Origin: Formicarius rufipectus
Taxonomy: Eukaryota > Chordata > Aves > Passeriformes > Formicariidae
Length of the DNA: 64,000 bases
Direction of reading: 5' to 3'
Assembly (NCBI GenBank): GCA_013399695.1
Contig: VXAU01000943.1
Location: forward strand, 1,043,667-1,107,666
Shown here piece by piece: positions 1-11,553 of the stretch (the first letter of the stretch is position 1; every line of letters starts with the position of its first letter). The translations under genes and the position numbers were made by a program. The notes beneath the pieces were generated by a model, which was given only the letters and a program-made list of their open reading frames with translations, searched no databases and was not told the DNA's origin.

Positions 1-1235
1 TTGTTTGGTTGGTTTTGGTTTTTTTGATACTGTACAAATAAGAGTAGTCTATCACTCAGGAAGAAAGTCAGAAAATGCAGTAGTCCAGCTGGAGAAATTT
101 AAGAAAAGTATTTCACAGTAGCTCTAATAGTGATGGTAGAAATGTTAATACATTGGCTCAATATCTAAATGATATTTGCTGTTCTGGTCCTTTTTGCACT
201 CCTCATTACATGCACAGGGAAAAGGAAGAATAGGGAAGAAAAAGACAAAAACCTTCAAGACCTGAAATCTGAGTTTGAGTTCTCTTATTCTCACTTTAAA
301 ATTAAATTTGCAAGATGATAAACCCACAGTGGTTTAGTCATGGTAATTTCAGATTTGGCACAGTCCTTTGTGTACTGTGCACAGTTAAGGAAAGGTCTAT
401 ATCCTGTTTTCTGAGTTCTCCCTTGAGACATAGGCTAACTAAATAACATATATTCTGTAATCTAGTTTATCATACTCTTCCAAAAATATGTATTATTAGG
501 GAACAGGCATGTTCCAGTGAAAACTGCAGCAAGTTACAGCAACTGCAGACTTTTGGAACAGTTAAAGGTCCCCTAAAAGACTCTTCTGAGTGATTGCCTT
601 GAGGAGCTGGAGCTTAGCACAGGTGATTCTGTCCAGGGCTATGAAGGTCTAACTGACCCCAAGGTAGGACCTCAGCTGTTTGACTCCTGCAGGAGGTTTC
701 AGAGTAAGGACATGCCAAAAATATGAGCTATCCAGCACCTCCTCTGCCAGGTGGGTTCTGAACTATATGCTTAAGTATAAAAGAATTGCCTTATCCCCAA
801 TTTCTCAGTAGAAAAATAAAGGTGATAGTTCAGTAGGGGAGACTAGCTGAGTGGGATTGCTGATCCACTTTAAAGCACACTGGATTTATCACAGCCTATT
901 TACAGCCCATCCAGGTATTCATTCAAAAGTTACTACTTGATCAACTGTGTATTTTCAATAAATCTATTTTTTGGTGGTGAAGTTATATCAGTTGGTGCAA
1001 TTGAGAGATTTTCATGTATAATTTAGAAAACCTGTTCAAGCAGGTCACCCGGTACTCTTTTTTAGTCAATTAAGAGAAAAACAGAATGCAAATCGTCTCA
1101 TCTGTTTTAGGTATTTTCTTTTCAGATGTAAGCACTGCACCCTAAAAGGGCTACTAAACATAAACAAAATGCAAAAAAATAAAAAGAATTTTAAAACCCA
1201 CATAACTACCCATAATTTATAGATGTTTGAATTAT
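1..1235. other. Unannotated AT-rich DNA
   Basis: No gene or repeat family is recognised here. The first 26 bases are T/G-rich and, on the minus strand, read as an A/C-rich string resembling the minisatellite motif at 61,075-61,209. The rest is unique-looking AT-rich sequence with only short ORFs. Confidence 0.6.
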
Positions 1236-1672
1236 ATGTGTCCAAAGAGGAACAACAGAGCTGGGGAAGGTTTTAGAGCAGGAGTGTTTTGAGGAGCATC
1301 TGAAGGAACAGGTTGTTTAGCCTGGAGAAAAGGAGGCTCAGGAAGGAACTTATTGCTCTGAAAGGAAGTTGTACCCAGGTGGGAGTTGGTCTCTTCTCCC
1401 GAGTAACAAGTGACAAGACAAGAGGAAACAGTCTCAAGTTTTGCCAAGGGAGGCTTTGATTGGATATTGGGAAAAATTTCTTAATGGAAAGGGCTGTCAA
1501 GCCCTGGAACAGGCAGCCCAGGGAAGTGGTAGAGTCACTGTCCCTTGAGGTTTTTAACAGATTTGTAAATGTGGTGCCTAAGGACACAACCTAGAGATGG
1601 ACTTGGCAGTGGTGGTTTAGTGGTTGGACTCAATCTTATGGGTCTTTTCCAAGCTGAACAATTAAATGTGTC
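1236..1672 (+). mobile_element. CR1 LINE, 5'-truncated 3' end
   Basis: About 435 bp collinear with the 3' part of avian CR1 retrotransposons. Diagnostic blocks appear in the expected order: 'TTTAGCCTGGAGAAAAGGAGG' at about 1,317, 'TCTCTTCTCCCGAGTAACAAG' at about 1,390, 'GGATATTGGGAAAAATTTCTT' at about 1,462, 'GGAACAGGCAGCCCAGGGAAG' at about 1,506, and a terminal 'GGTTGGACTC...GGGTCTTTTCCAAGC' block at about 1,623-1,655. The terminal ATTCTATG-type octamer is degraded. CR1 encodes an endonuclease and reverse transcriptase upstream, but only the extreme 3' end of ORF2 and the UTR is kept here, with stop codons and indels, so this copy is inactive. Short ORFs on both strands in this interval are artefacts of it. 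Confidence 0.93.
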
Positions 1673-4144
1673 TTCATTTGATGAAATACATCTCTTCCCT
1701 GGAAGCTTTCAGTCTTCTGCAGAATTTAATATCATTAGAAGCAGAAAACATATGTCACCTCTTTTAAATGGGTGGATTAAAAGTGTATAAAAATCATGCT
1801 TCTCTCAGAATTGTGGCACTGAAATGCTGTTTTAAGTTCCCAAAGTAAAGGGACTCTCTTACAGTAAACTATTCTCAGTCACAAACTGAGCTGGCTTGGG
1901 ACATAAAGCAGAGTGGAGGTCTTTGTAGCTGATTCACAGATCATTTATTCATCCTAAATAAAATTTCAAAAAAAAAAATCAAACCAAAAAACTGATTTCA
2001 GGGAAGCATAATGTAAGAGACAAACACTACAATGATCATAAAGGATGTCTAGCTGGCTGTGGACATGGAAAACTTTTAATTTTGCCATGAATTCCCTTCC
2101 ATACATAAAGATAGCTCACTCATGCTACTGCCTGTGATTTTTTAGAGTCTATCATTACAAACTTAATTAGCTGTTCATCAACCAGGATGCATATATGACA
2201 CACTGCAAGAAAGATGAAATTGCTACTAATATGGCTTTTAAATAAGTTTCTGACATCTGATATTTGTTGGATCTCATTTCTTGATTGTTTAACTTCCTTG
2301 TAATTGATCAGTCTTTCCTTATATTACTCCCTCGATAACTCCTACAGGAAATCCTTTACAGACCAAACAATTCTTGCACAGCATTTCATTTCACCTTTAA
2401 GCCTTTTTTTTTTTTTTTCAGCACTACAGATATTAATTTTCTATGCAGTAATTTACTCTCTAGCTTTCTGTGCATTTGAATTTGCAATGCTTTTAGTAAA
2501 ACCCTAAAATTTTCCTATAAGCTTTTCTTCACAAGGCTCTGTTTGCCTGGCACACGCAGCAGCCCATCTCCTCCTATTATCAATTCATCTACTTGTGCAT
2601 GCCCCAGCGGCAGCAAAGGTGTTGTTTACTAGGTGCTGTTTTCAATCATCCAAACCCTTTGCAAACATTGTCTTTAGAAACCACGTGGGTGAGGTTTTGG
2701 AGTATCATTAGTGCCTTTCACTACAGAAACACTGAGGAAAGTAGATGGCATAAAGCTTCCAAAGCAGCAAAAGGTTAGAATGCACATCTCTCCATAATTC
2801 AGACTCTGCATGAACCTCATCTTTCCTTGCCAGGCTCTGCTTTGGTGACATACATCAGATATAGTAATGATCCTTTTCTAAAGCATTTTTAAAATATGCA
2901 GGTATTGAAAATATTTTGCTGTAGAACTGGGCTGTTTGGCTTTTATGTGCCTCATCAGGGAGAGAAGAACATCATCTGCACTCCCCCCCATCCTCCCATG
3001 CCTCCTCCATTCCACAGTCTTTTCAGCATCACTCGTAGCTCAGTATTCTCTCAGAAGAGATTTGTATTTGGTCCCTGCAAGCTTATCAGATATAGACTTG
3101 TGGGAGGCATGGAATGTAATTCTTTGTAATCTGTTACTATTAAGGAAAAGAACAGTGGGGTTTTTTTGGTTTGGAAATGGTCCACTTAAATACTGTGAAT
3201 AATTTCAAGGTTATGCAATTAAATGTATTTTGTTTGATTGTGCCATTTGTATGTTTACTTCCTTCTTCCCCATAGCTAAAAGATAACCTGATAAATAAAT
3301 AATCTAGGTATAGACAGGATATCAGGGCAAAGTCTGGAATATTTGACTACAAAGCTACAGGAAAACATCAAGATCATCCTCTAGTATGGCAACTAGGAGT
3401 GGTGCTTTTAACAAGCATCTTGTTTTTGAAAACATTACTCAAACATCAGCAATGAAATTATATAATCAGAATTCCCTCATTTTATTTTACAGTATTTCTA
3501 CTGTATTCAAATATCTGTTTGTTTTGGCTTTTACACATTTTAAAACCATTAAACTTTCATAACTGTGAGTGTTGTATCCAGCTTTAATTATGTTTTATTT
3601 ATAATTTTAATCCAAAATCGTGAATTTGGCAACCAAATCCACGTCAGGGCTTACCAGGCCATTGTAACCAAGATGATCCACCTGCATGGACCACATTCTT
3701 ATACTGGGCCACATTTTAGGTTATAAATGTGGCTCAGGAAAGTTTGGAAATTTTACTCAATCAGTGAAAAAGATTTCTGTGTTTAACCTTAGATATGACC
3801 TTCCAGAATGCTGCCCAAAAAGACTGGAGCTCCTGGGTGTCCATGCCAGTAGGCAATAACACAGTCTCATGAAAAAACTGAGAAGGTATTTTACAGGTCA
3901 GGAGATTGTTTGACTAGGTATCAATAGCAGGAATTCTTACTATTTCCATGGAGATTATGTCTTGGAAATGGCTAAAAGGAGGAAAATCAGGATGCACTGG
4001 TCAATCAGCATATGGCTGTGAGCTATTAGTGTGATGCAGGTGTGGGAAAAGCTACTGACATCTGAAAATGCTTTAGGCAACATGGCTTTCAAAAGACTTC
4101 CCTGAGACACTACCTGGACTACTTTTCTGGTTGTTTACATTCTG
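1673..4144. other. Unannotated AT-rich DNA
   Basis: No supported gene. There is an A-run near 1,967-1,978 and a T-run near 2,404-2,418 that ends in CAG and so resembles a splice acceptor, but no convincing exon follows it. Small ORFs here (under 90 codons) have no recognisable motifs. Confidence 0.55.
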
Positions 4145-4580
4145 AAAAAAAAGTGCTAGAAAGGGTACAGAGGAAGAAAAAAAAATGATGATTACAGGAA
4201 TGGATTATTCAGCAGAGAAGTTACAAGAGCTTGGATGGTTTTGTTGTGCTGAAGCTGGGAGGGTTAAAGAAGATAAGAGGAGGTCTGTTTCAAAGATAAC
4301 ATCAGTAAAAATCAAGTAAATACAAACTGGTAATGAATCAACTAAAACTGGATGTTGGGAAAGGGGAAAACAATTGCTTTCATGTTATCAACATGAAACT
4401 CTGGATCATCCTTCCAGATAAAGTAGCTGGAACAGGGAACTCACACTGTTTTATAACAATCAAGTTTGATCACTTTAAGAAGGGATTTATATACTCAAAA
4501 GTTGCTGCAGACAGAAAAAGAAATCTATGCTACAGATTCATGAATTGTTGGCACAGTGCTACAGCAAAAAAAGTTACTAT
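4145..4580 (+). mobile_element. Ancient CR1/L3-like LINE remnant (ORF2 C-terminus)
   Basis: A degenerate LINE. Around 4,155-4,260 the order 'GTACAGAGGAAG..AATGATGATTACAGGAATGGATTA..AGAAGTTACAAGAGCTTGG' matches the pattern of old CR1/L3 elements. Downstream the translation from about 4,333 contains LKLDVGKG, then KLWIILPDKVAGTGNSH and FDHFKKGFI. This is the C-terminal signature of CR1-type ORF2 (LWNSLPxEV..A.....F...LD.F..G). The copy is more diverged than the element at 1,236-1,672, so it is an old insertion. The ends are approximate. The 83-codon open frame at 4,333-4,584 is a fossil of ORF2 and not a functional gene. Confidence 0.6.
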
Positions 4581-7078
4581 TTAAAAAGTTTACACCTATA
4601 TGGCTTTAAACCTCTGCATCAGAATTTCTTCTAGTTACCTGCCAAGAGCAAGAAAATTCTTTTCACATATGCCACAACATTTTTTTTCAAAGTTTTTCTG
4701 CTTCTTCCTCAGAATCCTATGAGATTAAGTCTAGAGTGTCTTCCAGCATTCAGCTTTATTGCCCCAAAGTTGACCACACTGAATGGCTACAGCTAGAAAC
4801 AGGCTGCAAGTAGCATGAGCCAGCTTGCTTGCCAAAATTCAATTCTCAGGTCTAGGGCAGCAGCTCTTCTCCAGTTCCCTCAGGCTAAGCCAAACCATTT
4901 CAGCCCAAGCTGAGAAAAGCAAAAAGCTGAGCCAAAAACATTAAATGACAGTCCTTTAACATGGTATTTTGGACCTTTGAAAAATTCTTGTATCATATTA
5001 CCTACTACTGCAAGTACTTGGGTTTTTACAACACTCATATTTCTTCATAGCCTCTGTCTTTTTACCACATATGACCTGTCTTTGTAACAGGATTATCAAC
5101 CAATTTGTTTCTGGACTGCTTGCAAACATGCAAAGTAGATGTTTTGCAGACCTTCTAAATCAGACACCTGTGGTCAAACAGCCTGTGCTTGCAGGAGGTT
5201 GGCATAAGTCTTGCAAGCCATTAATAGCATTTAAAAGAAATTTAATCCCATAAAACAAACAGTTGTAGATGCAGAAGGTATATTTACATAAGTGCTCTGA
5301 AAGAGCTGTTGAGCTCTTTTCAAGTTGATAGTATTTACCTCAGGTAGGAGCATTTTCCAAGCTCTGAAATAATTGGCAGCAAGCCCTATAAAATTTACCC
5401 TGGGAATTAGGAGGCTAAAACACAGTAAAATACCCACATCAGTTCCCTAATACCCTTCCAGCTCAGTATCGAATTTTGACACCTCCCCCTTGACCAACTC
5501 AAGCTCTGGCTGCCAATAAACTCCTGAGACCAGCTTCTTCCCCCTTATGATAATGAATTCAAACACTCACTGCACAAAGAGCCCAGACAGTTCCTTCCTC
5601 TCCACTGAAGGCTGCTTACTGGCCTTACCCTCTCCCCTACTTTTGAAAACTTCCCCTTCTGGCATCCAAAAACCATCTGCCCCCTGTCCTCTGACAGCCC
5701 ATTCCATGACCTTCCTCTGCACTTACCCGCAGGGCCAAATATGATTCAGCTGGGGCTGATCTGCACCGTTATGCTCTTTACCTGAATCAAGCATGTAGAG
5801 CAGGAGGGATGGCATGCAGAATACCATTTTATTATGCTAGGAATAATTAGAAATGTTTTTACTGAACAAAATATGCAGCCAAATGAGTAGGCAGTAATGG
5901 TAACTATTATCATTTGTACTATTCATGTGCAGTATGACCTAACTACAGTTTTCCTGTAGTTCAGCTATTATAGATATCACAGCTGTGATTTCCAAGAATG
6001 GTCTTGGCAGTTTGGACATGCTGCTGAAAAGAGTAATATGTGAATTTTAAGTTCGGTGTCCTAGACAGTTTTAAAGATTAATTTGTTCTCTGCTTTTGTT
6101 TACTAAGATCTAAGATCTCTGCTTTTGCCTTTTACCTATAATCACAGTATTTGCTAAAAGAGAAAGGAAATCTTTGGGATGTATGCAGAAGCATTCTTTC
6201 TCAAAATAAGAATGGGCTCAAAAATGAAATCACTCTGCCATATAAATACACAAGTGAAGTCTATATAAAAGTAGAATCAGTATGCTTAATGAAAGAAAGA
6301 AAATCTATATCCCTTATTTAATAGTAGTTTTTATTATAGTTTTCAAAAGTATGATCTCCTCTATCCACACATTGCTTTTGAAATCATTGAAAATTTGTGG
6401 TGGAAGTTCCAAGTGTGGGAGTCGCAATATAACCTATCAAGGAAGACAATGCAGAAACAGATACACACAAATAAGAAAGCAAGATTAGCTGTTTAATCAT
6501 TTAGATAGGGCTGTAGTACGTTATGATTTCTCCTAAATACCACTCACTGTAACATCAGAGATTACTTTTCCCTGCAGAATAGTATTTTTAGAGGCAATCG
6601 TATACCAATTAGTATTAATTAAGAACATAAAAGATGAAGTATTGTATAGGAAGCAAATCTCTAGGGTGAGAAATGGTGTAAAATTAGTCCATAAAGCACG
6701 TCTGCTTAACAGGCTGAGTCACGTCTAAGCACTTATAGCTACTCTGCTAGGGGAGAAACCAGGAGGATCCACACATGGACACAAATGCACTGCAGGCACA
6801 CTCAACCTCCTTCCTTTCCTACTTCTTAGGAGTTTATGGAGCCCAAAACACAGGTTTCAGACATGCCACTGTAAGGATTTGGACCACAGTATGCAGTGGA
6901 TCACCTTTTCCAAGTGTTGCTGATTACTTTTTCCTTCAAGATCAAGAAATAATGGGGAATCTGAATGAAGTTTTGAACTGAGTACACATATATACATATA
7001 TATTCTTTCCCTTTTCAACAGTCACATCTTGGAGATGGTGCCTGCACACTGTAAATGTGGTCTTGGTACACTGTCATT
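4581..7078. other. Unannotated DNA
   Basis: No gene is supported. The interval 5,460-5,760 is relatively pyrimidine-rich. On the minus strand at 5,727-5,781 there is a 55-bp splice-site pair (GTAAGT donor, pyrimidine-rich acceptor) that is open in one frame, judged probably coincidental. Alternating AT sequence lies near 6,985-7,002. Confidence 0.5.
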
Positions 7079-7134
7079 AGGAAAGAAAAAAAAAAAAAAA
7101 AGAGGGGGAAAAAAAAGGAGGAAAAAAAAGAGGA
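7079..7134 (+). repeat. 56-bp uninterrupted purine tract
   Basis: Every base from 7,079 to 7,134 is A or G: an A-run of about 16, a G5 block, further A-runs and GG interruptions. A homopurine/homopyrimidine tract of this length can in principle form triplex (H-DNA). It also creates spurious Lys-rich and Phe-rich frames on the two strands. No function is evident. Confidence 0.9.
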
Positions 7135-10100
7135 CGTTAGGAAATGACAATCTGCAGATCATCATCAATGGTAACAATAGGGGAGGAGACTTAGCAGGAT
7201 CTCTGTTAGGGGAAATCGATCCACCAACAGCCCCAGAGATAACATCCAGTAACAAATAGGTGACAAAAAAAGTCACAGCCCTGAGCCCAGCCAGCCAAAC
7301 GCTTCAAAGTGAGAGGTGACAGGGGGTGCTGATGCATGCTGATGTCCTGAAAGCGAGTCCAACCTTCTGTGGATAGAAAGGCAGGTCAGGAAGGGGAGAG
7401 CAAGGTACAGGAAAAAGGCAGTTCTCATATATATTGGAATGGGGTCAGAAGGTGAATCAGTTTATTTGGAGAAGATTCTAGTGTCAAAAACACTAATTTG
7501 GAAGAAGGACATCAGCCAGCAGGTTGGACTGCATGTTGTGTGGAAACCAATCTGGAAAAATAATAAGAAAAAGCAGCAGCTAATGGAATAAATTTCTGTG
7601 AAAACAAACCTAAAGAGTTAGAGATCCACATCCCTGCCATGCAAAGGTCTAAATGGGTGTAGGAGGATAATGGGAGTGGGAGTTCATGCAGGCAAAATCT
7701 GACATCAAATACTGATTCTCTTGATTGTTTAAAGTTGTTGAAACCCATCCTAAAGAAAACATTCTTTTACAGAGATAGTCTTATAATAATGTCTTCCAAC
7801 AATGAACCAAAGAAATTCAGGAAGAAATGTTTTAAAATCACAACAGAAATAAACACGTATCATTAAAAGGTGAATGCTAAAACAGATAACACTTTAGATC
7901 ATTTTCACTTGCTAAATTCAAGAAACAGTGTGAACCAGAATATAGAATGCTAGAGAGAAAGAGCTCTTTGGTAGAAGGTCATTTAACAAGGAACTTCTTT
8001 GAAGATGGAAAGCCACTTCAGTATTATGTAGTCCCAGTCACTCAGCAGGATGTCAGCAGTGAGAGACCTATTCTGTTTAAAGACATCCCTCCAGACTATA
8101 CCAATACACTGAAAAACACTTATTTATGGTTTTGTGTTTTACAATGATCACAAAGAAAAGACTTCCCTGATTCTGTGTCTTAGGCAACAAGTTTTATCCA
8201 GTTTTGCAAGGATATCTCTCCTGTAGTGAACCTGCAAAGCAGAGTAACAAGCACTGGGCCTTATTCACAGCCTTGTAATCGCATTGCTTACCGAAGGGAA
8301 AGTGACAGATACAATGGAGATCAAAAGCACTTAGCAGCAGAGACACAGATCCCTAGAGACAAACAAACAGCAGAAGAAATACTCTGAGTCATGAAACAGC
8401 CACAAGTACGACTACTGAAACTAGGTAAAGCCAGAGTCTCACAGTTGGTTTTTTTGGCATTAATGAAGAGGTTGAACAGTCAAAAGAAATCTTGTTAAAC
8501 ACCTGTTCCTTGTGTTTCCTGCTGTTGCATGCAAATGTTATTTAAATTCTGTTCTTTCCTGAATTAGTTTTCAGGTTACAATATCATGTCACCCTCACAG
8601 TCAGTGCTTTGCTTCTCCTTTTATTCAACTGAGAAGCAACTCTGCTTTTATTGAGAGCTGGCTACTCTTGGCATTTCAGTCCTTCACTTATATACAAATA
8701 TATGCATAGATATACATGTATATAATAGCCCATTATATGTTTTCTTCATGATCTACAGTAGCTGAATAGTTCTTTAACATACTATTCCTGTTCTTGTGAA
8801 TGATGATGACCAATATCCAGATATTTGAAGACACACAATAGGAAAATATGTACTTGAAATACTCAGAACAAAATACCCTTAAAAAAAAAAAGACAATCCA
8901 GCTATCCAGCTGTGTTTTGCCTTCTGCTAAAAAGTTCAGGAGAAAAAGAGGCAAGGAGTCTGCATTGACATCAGGATGCTAAAGGTAGCCAGGTCACTTA
9001 ATCAGGCATCAGATAATTTACTGTAAACATAAAGGAAAGCTGTGGCTTGTAGTGTGCTCAGTTTTTGAGATGGTGTGTGTTAAGTCAGGATGTACCCAGA
9101 AAACATGAAGGGAGACAGGGATGAAAGAGAAACCCTATGAAATTGCCTTTGTCTTTTGCCTCTTCTCTCACCCTTCCTTCTTCCACTCCTAGCAGCCTCC
9201 ATTGAAACTCTGCTCTTTCTGGTAACATCTAGCATTCACCCTTCTTGCACCTACCCTCCTCTCAATTTTTCATGCATATCTGGAGCCACTTGCCCTATTT
9301 TATCATCACTCCCTTCCTTTACCTGCTAAGCAAACACATTAGGAGGCAAAAATGAATGTAATTACTGAAATCCCATTGCCAAGCTCCTTCACTGGACTCT
9401 TTGCCTAAAATGCAGCCTACACCAGAGTGCAGTGACGTCATTGTTTTGCCAAAGCACCCATATGCTAGTGGGTTTTGTCAGGAGAAGTCCTAAAGGTTCT
9501 GCATCAACCGCCAATGAATCTTAGTCTTCAGATCAGCATCAGCTATAGGCAATCACAAGTTATATGCTCAACTTCCAAGTCTGCCAGCACTGGAGCCCTA
9601 TATATTCCATCTGGCTGTCCCAACAGTGCAGTTTCATGGTGCCTAGGGAGTCATTGTTCTCTCTCCTCTTTCCCATGCAACAGCCTGAGCAGTGAATGTG
9701 ACACTCCCCACCTTCCTCCCTGCTATCCTTCCCTCTGACTCTCCCTTCCATACCTTGGCCAGACCACACCATCATCCTTGGGATCAAAGATTTCAACTTT
9801 ATCTCCAGCACTAACACACCGTGAGCTTATTTTGTCTCAGCTGTTACTATCTCCAGTACTATACAAGACATTAGTCACTGCAGAGACCTTTCATGCAGCA
9901 GAATTCCTCTCTGGCAATAGCCTTCAACTAGCCACGTAGGTCCTGTGCTACTTAGGAATAAATTTAATTCCTCAGGCTCTTTGAGCACAATTCATAAACC
10001 CAATGCCAGCATTAACCACATCCTCGGCAACATGCATAGCATTATGTGCCTAGTTATAAGCCATTTGCCTCATTTCCAGCATTCCTTATCCAAACTCCTC

Positions 10101-11474
10101 TTTTGCAGAATCCTCTGTAACCTTAAAGTTATGGTTGAGAGCGGAATCCCCCTCCCCTGTCCAACACTGTTCCGTCACTGCATTGCTGCACCCTCTTTGC
10201 TGTGTCTCTTACCCTGGCAAAGCAGCTCGAGAACAAGCCCAGTAGGACAGGAGATAATCTTGGCTCATGTCACTCCCTCCTAGGCAAATGAGGCCAGCCA
10301 TGGGTGCATTTTTCTGAGTCTACTTGGTGTTACAGTCCCCACAAGCAGATCAGATGCTGTCAGAGGAGGAGATGACAGCAGTTGCTCGGAGCAGTCACAG
10401 TGCTCACAGGAGCTGCCCACTGTCCGACCTCATTCGCCCCCCAGAAGGTGGGTGATACACAATAACAGCAACAACCAGTTTGCACATCTCTGTAAGCACA
10501 CAGTGAGGTGTTCAAGCCTTGACAGCTGGCACATTGGCTAAGAGAGGCTTCAAACAGCAGGGTCCATTTTAAAACCCCAAGATCACTCCTCTTTAAATTT
10601 CCTTGCTTAGGAGTTGTGTTATTGTAAGACTTCTGTTTTCCTCCTGACTAGCCAGGCTTGCAGTTCTTCCCTAACTCTTCAGTCAGGATAATGAGACATG
10701 TGGTTAGACTTTACTAATTCTGACTGAAGTTGTACCATGCTCCAACACTGGAAACTATTTTAAGAGGTGGCAGAAAGGTTTTTGAGAAAGGGAAACATTA
10801 CTCATGATTGACAAGTAAGCAGTTGTGCCTTCAGAAACCAAGGGGGAGGATATGAGCCTGAGGTTTGAGACAGGAATATAATGAGATGAAACACTTATCA
10901 GCCTTTTCATTATACATCCAGTTTTCTTAAGGATGTTTTTCTCTGTGGGAACCTCAATGAAACTCTGAAATGTTCTGCACATTGCCCTCTTACCTCACAG
11001 CTTTTATCTGAAATGTTGCAGCATTAAGTCTTGGCTTCAAATTCTTGAACTGTCTGTAAACAATAGTGGAAAATTTATGGTGGAGTGAACACAATAGAAT
11101 TCTTATAAAAATATAAAAGAAAATATTCTTGTACTCCCCACAAAAAATGTTCTATGGGCACTTACGTATTTTCAGTAGGAAATTGATGACCTAATCTTCT
11201 GCACGAACTGTGGAATTAAAATCAATTGCGTTTTTCCATTTTAAAATGTTCAGATTTTGAAGACTGATTTTCCTTCAACACGTACATTCCTGTCATTTGC
11301 AATGTAAAGTGATGCTGATGACAATGAAAAATTTGTTTTCTCTGTGCTGGAAAGGAGTGAAAAATCTTGTTTCAATTATGGTTCGTTACAGTAGCTTTGC
11401 CTACCTTTATCCCCTCCACTGCATGCCTCATCTGAGCCTCTTGTCCTCTTTTGACCTCTCCTTACTTACTCACT
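7135..11474. other. Unannotated DNA with a pyrimidine-rich section
   Basis: No supported gene. From about 7,894 to 8,147 a frame of some 84 codons stays open with a fairly protein-like composition, but it has no recognised domain and no splice sites at its ends. From about 9,150 to 10,450 the + strand is richer in C and T than its surroundings and holds several medium ORFs on both strands, none with recognisable motifs. This could be an old decayed repeat or a transcript exon; nothing visible decides. Confidence 0.45.
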
Positions 11475-11553
11475 GTCCTTGCCCATGGCACTGGGGTTGG
11501 CACTAGATGATCTTTAAGGTTCCTTCCAACCCAAGCCATTCTATAATTCTACT
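11475..11553 (+). mobile_element. CR1 LINE 3'-terminal fragment
   Basis: About 80 bp containing the CR1 3' UTR terminus: 'CCCATGGCACTGGGGTTGG', then 'ACTAGATGATCTTTAAGG', 'TTCCTTCCAACCCAAGCC' and an 'ATTCTATAATTCT' tail close to the family's terminal repeat. This version of the terminus (ACTAGATGATCTTTAAGGT) differs from the copy at 1,236-1,672 and suggests a different CR1 subfamily. It is a severely 5'-truncated and inactive copy. Confidence 0.85.

Noticed and set aside
1273..1587. 104-codon minus-strand ORF
   Set aside because: It lies antisense within the CR1 element.
5727..5781. 55-bp minus-strand splice-bounded open segment
   Set aside because: No partner exon was found and the segment is short enough to be open by chance.
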